This document shows positions 59,087 to 64,000 of a stretch of 64,000 nt of DNA, in pieces; position 1 is the first letter of the stretch, and each line of letters starts with the position of its first letter. A program made the translations under genes and the position numbers. The notes under the pieces were generated by a model that ran no database searches, was not told the DNA's origin, and saw nothing but the letters and a program-made list of their open reading frames with translations. The stretch lies in assembly GCF_003254565.1 (NCBI RefSeq), contig NZ_QJRI01000163.1, positions 40,322 to 104,321 of the forward strand, in the 5' to 3' direction. Source of the DNA: Flavobacterium nitrogenifigens (GTDB lineage: Bacteria; Bacteroidota; Bacteroidia; Flavobacteriales; Flavobacteriaceae).

Positions 59087-60154
59087 TTAAGATTTATAAT
59101 CCTCAAACGCTTCTAGAATCAATTTATTTTCAACGGATTGGTTGATTTTTATTTTTCCGATTCCTTCAATTAATGCAAATTGAATTAAACCGTATTCATT
59201 TTTTTTGTCGTGAATTAACAATTCTAAGATCGGATCAATGTCTTTTTCTTCAAAAATTACATCGTCATAAATGTCTTTTATTACCGCTTTAATTTCTCTG
59301 TATTCTTCAGCAGAAATCAATCCTTTTTGAAGTGAAATGTAACTTTCCAAGATCATTCCTACTGCTATAGCTTCTCCGTGCAGCAAAGTTGTTTTTTCTT
59401 CGCTTTCCAAGAAGTATCCTTCAATGGCGTGTCCTAGTGTGTGACCAAAGTTTAAAGCCTTACGGATATTTTTCTCTGTTGGGTCTTGAATAACGATTTC
59501 ATTTTTAATTTCAACAGAACGATAAATCAATTGATCAAGTTCGTCAAAAACAATCGATTTTAAGTCTGAAAACTGTCTCCAATAAGGCGCATCATATATT
59601 AAACCGTGTTTAAGCATTTCAGCCAAACCAGAACGCATTTCGCTTTGTGGTAAAGTTTCTAGATATTGTGTGTCAATTAATACCATTTGCGGTACATTAA
59701 TAACACCAATCTGATTTTTAAGGTTTCCTAAATCAACACCTGTTTTTCCTCCAACAGAAGCATCTACCATAGATAATAGGGTAGTAGGGATATTGATGAA
59801 ATCTACACCTCTTTTGAAAGTAGAAGCAACAAAACCTCCTAAATCGGTTACAACACCTCCTCCTAAGTTAATAATAAGTGATTTTCTATCTGCTCCAAGT
59901 TCTGTCAAAATATTCCAGATCTCAATACAAGTTTCGATATTTTTATTTGCTTCTCCAGCCTCAAATTCAATGATCTCGATAGCTAAATCTGTTTCCAAAA
60001 GCGGAATAAATTTAGACAAACAGTATTCATTAGTCTGATCATCAACTATTATAAATATGTTAGAATATTTACTTTCTCTTAAATGTTTATTTAAAGCTTC
60101 GTAAGCATTCTCATTAAAATGTACGAGATAATTATTGGCTTGAATAGATTGCAT
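59087..60154 (-). CDS. aroB: 3-Dehydroquinate synthase
   Basis: A 355-residue NAD- and metal-dependent enzyme that converts DAHP to 3-dehydroquinate in the shikimate pathway. Conserved segments include NLGGGVVTDLGGFVASTFKRGVDFINIPTTLLSMVDASVGGKTGVD (about residues 95-140) in pattern, EMLKHGLI (about 178-185), the metal His in FGHTLGHAIEG (about 236-246) and HGEAIAVGM (about 256-264). Length and motifs are complete. It is divergent from the proline dehydrogenase gene. Confidence 0.96.
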   Translation of the reverse strand: MQSIQANNYLVHFNENAYEALNKHLRESKYSNIFIIVDDQTNEYCLSKFIPLLETDLAIEIIEFEAGEANKNIETCIEIWNILTELGADRKSLIINLGGGVVTDLGGFVASTFKRGVDFINIPTTLLSMVDASVGGKTGVDLGNLKNQIGVINVPQMVLIDTQYLETLPQSEMRSGLAEMLKHGLIYDAPYWRQFSDLKSIVFDELDQLIYRSVEIKNEIVIQDPTEKNIRKALNFGHTLGHAIEGYFLESEEKTTLLHGEAIAVGMILESYISLQKGLISAEEYREIKAVIKDIYDDVIFEEKDIDPILELLIHDKKNEYGLIQFALIEGIGKIKINQSVENKLILEAFEDYKS

Positions 60155-60374
60155 AATTCTTTAGTTAATTGAAAGCGCAAAATAAGGCATTTTAAACGTA
60201 ATAATATTCAAACTTTAAGGCTAATTTGTTTAAAATGCGGGTTTGCATCTTTAAAAATAAGATAAAATTCTTCAAGAAATAAATATTTACTTCATAAATT
60301 GACATTTGTATTGTTCTTGTTAAGAATATTGAAAAATATGATATCGTTTAATGAAAAATATTCAAAACACTCTC

Positions 60375-60382
60375 TATATTTG
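60375..60382 (+). promoter_or_regulatory. -7 box of the proline dehydrogenase gene
   Basis: TATATTTG matches TAnnTTTG and lies 18 bases before the start codon at 60401. A TTG -33 element is not obvious at the usual distance. Confidence 0.5.
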
Positions 60383-60400
60383 CATAAAAAATAAATTTTA

Positions 60401-61570
60401 ATGGAAAAGATATTCGATAACACACAGGTTGCATTTTCACTAAAGAGTGATACGGAACTTGATAGAGCTTATTTTCTTTTCAAAATGATTGACAGCGAGC
60501 CTTTAGTAAGAATTGGGACTGCTGTAACTAATTTTGCAATTAAAGCTCATTTACCAGTAGAAGGATTAATTAGAGCAACTGTTTTTGACCATTTTTGCGG
60601 TGGTGTAAACGAAAATGACTGCCTTACTGTGGTAGACAAAATGTTTACAAAAGGGGTTTCTTCTGTTTTAGACTATTCGGTTGAAGGAAAAGAAGAAGAA
60701 GAGCAGTTTGACGCAGCTTTAGAAATGACTTTAAGAACAGTAGATTTTGCTAAAGAGCGTTTGGCTATTCCGTTTGCTGTTTTCAAGCCGACAGGTTTAG
60801 GGCGTTTTGAACTGTATGAAAAATTGGGTGAGAAACAAACATTAAACCCAGCTGAACAAGCAGAATGGGATAGAGTGGTAGCTCGTTTTGATAAAATCTG
60901 CAGTGAAGCACACAGAAAAGATGTTGCATTATTAATTGATGGTGAAGAAAGTTGGATGCAAGACGCTGCCGATGATCTGGTAACTGAAATGATGCGTAAA
61001 TACAATAAAGAAAAAGCAATTGTATTTAACACTTTGCAAATGTACCGTTGGGATCGTTTAGATTATCTTAAAAAACTTCATGAAGTGGCTAAAACTGAAG
61101 GTTTTTATATCGGAATGAAATTAGTTCGTGGCGCTTATATGGAAAAAGAAAACAAAAGAGCGGAAGAAAAAGGGTATGTTTCGCCAATTTGTGTTTCTAA
61201 AGAAGCTACCGATGTAAATTATGATAATGCTGTACAATATATGTTAGAGCATCTTGATAAAATGGCCATTTTTGCGGGAACTCATAACGAATTGAGTTCA
61301 TACAAATTAATGGAAATGATGGCTCAGAAAGGAATCGCTAAAAACGATTCTAGAATCTGGTTCGGTCAATTGTACGGAATGAGTGATAATATTAGCTACA
61401 ACTTAGCTGAAAACGGTTATAATGTTGCTAAATATTTGCCATTTGGACCTGTAAAAGATGTTATGCCATACTTGATTCGTCGTGCGGAGGAAAATACTTC
61501 TGTAGCAGGTCAAACAAGCCGCGAGTTATCTATGATTAAAGCTGAACGTAAACGTAGAAAAGGGAAATAA
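60401..61570 (+). CDS. Proline dehydrogenase (PutA PRODH-type)
   Basis: A 389-residue FAD enzyme that oxidises proline to pyrroline-5-carboxylate. It has the TIM-barrel proline dehydrogenase motifs: KPTGLGRFELYEKL near residue 128, LLIDGEESWMQDAADDL near 176, and MKLVRGAYMEKENKRAEE (about 239-256). The FAD/substrate region includes GTHNELSSYKLMEMM and QLYGMSDNISYNLAENGYNVAKYLPFGPV with the final YLIRRAEENTSV. It lacks the P5C dehydrogenase half of PutA. Located on the plus strand with a nested repeat element as terminator. Confidence 0.94.
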   Translation: MEKIFDNTQVAFSLKSDTELDRAYFLFKMIDSEPLVRIGTAVTNFAIKAHLPVEGLIRATVFDHFCGGVNENDCLTVVDKMFTKGVSSVLDYSVEGKEEEEQFDAALEMTLRTVDFAKERLAIPFAVFKPTGLGRFELYEKLGEKQTLNPAEQAEWDRVVARFDKICSEAHRKDVALLIDGEESWMQDAADDLVTEMMRKYNKEKAIVFNTLQMYRWDRLDYLKKLHEVAKTEGFYIGMKLVRGAYMEKENKRAEEKGYVSPICVSKEATDVNYDNAVQYMLEHLDKMAIFAGTHNELSSYKLMEMMAQKGIAKNDSRIWFGQLYGMSDNISYNLAENGYNVAKYLPFGPVKDVMPYLIRRAEENTSVAGQTSRELSMIKAERKRRKGK

Positions 61571-61579
61571 ATTAATTGT

Positions 61580-61734
61580 AAATTCCAATTTTTTAAATTC
61601 CAAATTCCAAAATATTTATAAATCCGACTAACTTTTAAAACCTGTCGGATTTACTTTAAATAATATAAAAAACTCCGTTTGCAATACAAACGGAGTTTTT
61701 TTATTGGAATTTGGAATTTAAAAAATTGGAATTT
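61580..61734. repeat. Nested inverted-repeat element between the PRODH and ABC genes
   Basis: Perfect 31-bp arms at 61580-61610 and 61704-61734, an AAATTCCAA-family word repeated in tandem, enclose two inner hairpins. These are a CCCGACAGG-palindrome variant at 61620-61652 and a perfect terminator hairpin at 61667-61701. It separates convergent genes. Confidence 0.8.
61667..61701. terminator. Bidirectional terminator inside the nested element
   Basis: 15-bp perfect arms 61667-61681 and 61687-61701 (ACTCCGTTTG core) with a 5-base loop, A-run before and T-run after. It can serve both convergent genes. Confidence 0.85.
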
Positions 61735-61739
61735 TACTT

Positions 61740-63524
61740 TTAAGAGTTACTAAATTGCAAGTTGCTTAAATTCTTATAAATTCCGTTTTCTAAGTTTATT
61801 AATTCTTGGTGCGTTCCTTCTTCAGAAATTTTTCCGTTATCCAAAACTAAGATTTTATCTGCGTTTCTAATTGTTGAAAGACGGTGCGCAATGATAATAC
61901 TCGTTCTGCCTTCCATTAAGACTTCTAAAGCTTCTTGAACGAGTTTTTCGCTTTCGCTATCTAAAGAAGAAGTAGCTTCGTCTAAAATCAAAATACTTGG
62001 GTTTTTAAGCAACGCTCTCGCAATCGCAATACGTTGGCGCTGACCTCCAGAAAGTTTAACACCGCGTTCTCCAACCAACGTTTCAAATTTCTCAGGAAAA
62101 CCGTCTACAAAATTAAATGCGTTGGCTTGTTTTGCCGCTTGCATAATTTCTTCGTCTGTCGCGTCTGGTTTTCCATATGCAATGTTTTCTCTAATGGTTC
62201 CTCCAAACAAAATTACATCCTGAGGTACAATACTCATGTTTCCACGAAGGTTTTCTAAATCGTAATCATAAATATTTTTCCCGTCAACGGTAATTTCTCC
62301 AGATGTAATGTCGTAAAAACGAAGCAAAAGAGACGAAATAGTCGATTTTCCAGCGCCACTAGGACCAACAATTGCTATTTTCTGACCAAATTCTGCTGAG
62401 AAGTTCACATCTTTCAGAACTTGAATTTCTTGACGTGTAGGATAGCTAAATGCCACATTTTTGAAAGTAACATTTCCTTTTATTTTTTCTTGATTGTGAC
62501 TTGAATCTGAGTTGATTTTCTCTGGACTTTCGTCTAATAATTCAAAAACACGTTCTGTTGCACCAATTGCTTTTTGAATTTGAGCATATAATTCGGCAAT
62601 TCCACCAAAAGAAGCTCCTACAAAAGTAGAATATAATACGAATGAAATTAATTGTCCAACGCTCATTTCGCCCGCAATGCTCAAACGAACTCCGTACCAA
62701 ACTACAGCTACAATTGCACCAAATAGACAGAAAATGATAAACGAAGCAAAATAACCACGGTATTTGCCACCTTTAATAGCCAGTTTTACCACTTCGTTGA
62801 TTTTTCCTTTATAACGTGCAATTTCGTACCATTCGTTGGCAAAAGCTTTTACGATACTAATTCCCTGCATCGTTTCTTCAACAATTACCTGGCTTTCGGC
62901 AACCTGATCTTGTACTTTTTTTGAATATTTTCTAATAAATCTTCCAAAAACAACTGCAGCAATTGCCACCAGCGGAACCACAGACAGCATTAATAAGGTC
63001 AATTTGAAGCTTTCTGTCGCCAAAAGGATAACTCCACCAATAATTAGGATAAACTGACGTAAAAACTCCGCAATTGTAGTTGTTAATGTGTCTTGAATCT
63101 GTGTAATGTCAGCACTTATTCTACTGTTTAATTCACCAACTCTTTTTTGAGAGAAGAAAGTCATTGGCAATTTTACCAGATTGGTATATAAGGCCAAACG
63201 TAAGTTTGCCAGTGTATTTTCGGTAAAGTTTACAAATAATGATAATCTAAAAAATGAGAAGAAAGACTGTAGAAACAGAATTACGACTAACCCCAAAGCA
63301 ATTGTATTTGCTTCGTCGTTGTTCTTGTTTTTTACACAATCTACCAGCATTCCCATTAATTTAGGAAAGGCTAGAGCAGTAGCACCCGTTAATAGCAGAA
63401 AAATCAAACCAATGAAGAATTTCCATTTATGATGTCCTGCGTATGTAAAAATTGTTTTTGCTTTGTTAAGTGAAGTAGCCGTTATTTTTGATTTTGGTAA
63501 ATCATTTTCTTTAAATCGCGCCAT
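61740..63524 (-). CDS. MsbA-type ABC exporter (fused permease-ATPase)
   Basis: A 594-residue half-transporter that works as a dimer. The membrane domain (about residues 30-330) has six helices, and the nucleotide-binding domain follows. Walker A is VGPSGAGKSTISS (about 387-399), the signature LSGGQRQRIAIARALL lies near 493, Walker B is ILILDEATSSLDSESE (about 515-530), and the H-loop is IIAHRLSTI near 548. It resembles lipid A/drug exporters (MsbA, LmrA, BmrA). Substrate is unknown. Its 3' end lies 5 bases from the nested repeat element. Confidence 0.9.
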   Translation of the reverse strand: MARFKENDLPKSKITATSLNKAKTIFTYAGHHKWKFFIGLIFLLLTGATALAFPKLMGMLVDCVKNKNNDEANTIALGLVVILFLQSFFSFFRLSLFVNFTENTLANLRLALYTNLVKLPMTFFSQKRVGELNSRISADITQIQDTLTTTIAEFLRQFILIIGGVILLATESFKLTLLMLSVVPLVAIAAVVFGRFIRKYSKKVQDQVAESQVIVEETMQGISIVKAFANEWYEIARYKGKINEVVKLAIKGGKYRGYFASFIIFCLFGAIVAVVWYGVRLSIAGEMSVGQLISFVLYSTFVGASFGGIAELYAQIQKAIGATERVFELLDESPEKINSDSSHNQEKIKGNVTFKNVAFSYPTRQEIQVLKDVNFSAEFGQKIAIVGPSGAGKSTISSLLLRFYDITSGEITVDGKNIYDYDLENLRGNMSIVPQDVILFGGTIRENIAYGKPDATDEEIMQAAKQANAFNFVDGFPEKFETLVGERGVKLSGGQRQRIAIARALLKNPSILILDEATSSLDSESEKLVQEALEVLMEGRTSIIIAHRLSTIRNADKILVLDNGKISEEGTHQELINLENGIYKNLSNLQFSNS

Positions 63525-63723
63525 TTGAGTTTATTGTTTTTAGGTATACAAATGTATGACTAAGTCGAATTACTACAAAGGAATATTAAAAATTAGAAGT
63601 CTCAATTTGGCTTTTTAACGAAATTATAAGAAAAGAGTAAAAAAACTTCATTTTTTAAAGGTTTGAAAAATAGCTTTCTAAATAAAAACATGAAAAAATA
63701 TTTTATTTTTTTTCTAAAAAGAC

Positions 63724-63753
63724 TTGCAAATACAAAATCTAACCGTACATTTG
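63724..63753 (+). promoter_or_regulatory. Promoter of the first tRNA-Val gene
   Basis: TTG (63724-63726) and TACATTTG (63746-63753) are separated by exactly 19 bases. The leader to the tRNA start is 38 bases. Confidence 0.75.
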
Positions 63754-63791
63754 CACTCGCAATCACAAAATGATAGCAGCCTAGTAAAATA

Positions 63792-63866
63792 GGGCGATTA
63801 GCTCAGCTGGTTCAGAGCACCTCGTTTACACCGAGGGGGTCGGGGGTTCGAACCCCTCATCGCCCA
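63792..63866 (+). tRNA. tRNA-Val (anticodon TAC)
   Basis: A 75-base cloverleaf. Acceptor arms GGGCGAT (63792-63798) and ATCGCCC (63859-63865) pair, with discriminator A at 63866. The D arm is GCTCAGCTGGTTCAGAGC. The anticodon stem CCTCG/CGAGG encloses TTTACAC, giving the anticodon TAC (valine). The T arm has the loop TTCGAAC. The 3' CCA is not encoded. A second copy follows in tandem. Confidence 0.95.
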
Positions 63867-63886
63867 CAATTTTTTTAAAAAAAGGC

Positions 63887-63916
63887 TTGTAAATATAAAT
63901 TCTAAATGTATATTTG
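63887..63916 (+). promoter_or_regulatory. Promoter of the second tRNA-Val gene
   Basis: TTG (63887-63889) and TATATTTG (63909-63916) are separated by exactly 19 bases, and the leader is nearly identical to that of the first copy. Confidence 0.75.
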
Positions 63917-63954
63917 CACTCGCAATCACAAAATGATAGCAACCTAGTAAAATA

Positions 63955-64000
63955 GGGCGATTAGCTCAGCTGGTTCAGAGCACCTCGTTTACACCGAGGG
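63955..64000 (+). tRNA. tRNA-Val (anticodon TAC), second copy, truncated by window end
   Basis: The visible 46 bases are identical to the first copy, from GGGCGAT through the anticodon loop TTTACAC (63979-63998 region). The gene continues past the window. The unit of promoter, leader and tRNA repeats with a period of 163 bp. Confidence 0.92.

Noticed and set aside
60673..61032. Long minus-strand ORF opposite the proline dehydrogenase gene
   Set aside because: It lies entirely within an intact and well-conserved enzyme gene on the other strand.
1..64000. CRISPR arrays, prophage genes, transposases or toxin-antitoxin pairs
   Set aside because: I searched for regular spaced repeats and for typical protein motifs and found none in the window.

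Overview
The window is about 64 kb of AT-rich chromosome from a member of the Bacteroidota, most likely Flavobacterium or a close relative. Support comes from the gene families (fused CcsBA, DUF2853, DUF3667, DUF2520, menaquinone pathway, a bacillithiol-type YpdA). It also comes from repeated promoter -7 boxes of the Bacteroidota form TAnnTTTG, a near absence of Shine-Dalgarno sequences, and families of short intergenic inverted repeats. No phage, insertion sequence, CRISPR array or restriction system was seen. It reads as conserved chromosomal backbone with small accessory genes.

Layout. 1-3.4 kb: end of an unidentified gene, a DUF2911 exported protein, a TetR regulator with its operator and a DUF1348 partner, then two small membrane proteins on the minus strand. 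3.6-8 kb: a tight minus-strand operon of a large exported PIG-L deacetylase, a 35-residue one-helix protein and a sodium/solute symporter. 8.1-13.7 kb: envelope proteins (a propeller lipoprotein, a His-rich secreted protein, an Omp85-like barrel, an AI-2E family permease). 13.8-17.2 kb: a housekeeping operon DUF2520 - KdsC - UbiA-type prenyltransferase - Maf - small MscS. 17.5-20.7 kb: ccsBA for cytochrome c maturation. 20.8-24.7 kb: DUF3667, DoxX, an ECF sigma/anti-sigma pair, a 0.8 kb gap with a 46-codon ORF, and a glutathione peroxidase. 24.8-35.8 kb: GNAT and thioredoxin genes, then the menaquinone genes menD, menB, menA and menC interspersed with DUF2853, CvfB, an MBL hydrolase and a TPR protein. 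36.6-42.1 kb: CYTH and YpdA, SelO, MsrA and a class V aminotransferase. 42.4-47.7 kb: an amino-acid permease and a five-gene minus-strand group (NTF2-like, secreted protein, lipoprotein, signal-less M23 peptidase, spermidine-synthase fold), then an acyltransferase. 47.8-53.5 kb: an XRE regulator divergent from a cytosolic M14 carboxypeptidase, an AsnC regulator, PEP carboxylase and DinB. 53.6-60.2 kb: RecQ, an Asp-rich protein behind a deoxyhypusine-synthase homolog, arginine decarboxylase, a probable 59-residue protein and AroB. 60.4-64 kb: proline dehydrogenase, an MsbA-type ABC exporter, and two tandem tRNA-Val(TAC) genes, the second cut by the window end.

The genes centre on respiration (menaquinone, cytochrome c), redox repair (thioredoxin, glutathione peroxidase, MsrA, SelO, YpdA), envelope maintenance and polyamine/amino-acid metabolism. 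No single new system stands out beyond doubt. The leads I rank highest are: (1) the divergent XRE/M14 locus, where TTTAC-N4-GTAAA operators sit exactly on both -7 boxes; (2) a family of intergenic hairpins with conserved flanks and different, internally complementary stems; (3) a composite repeat pairing a 33-nt palindrome with a GCGAACTTTGCG word; (4) the deacetylase/miniprotein/symporter operon; and (5) the deoxyhypusine-synthase homolog coupled to an Asp-rich protein beside arginine decarboxylase.
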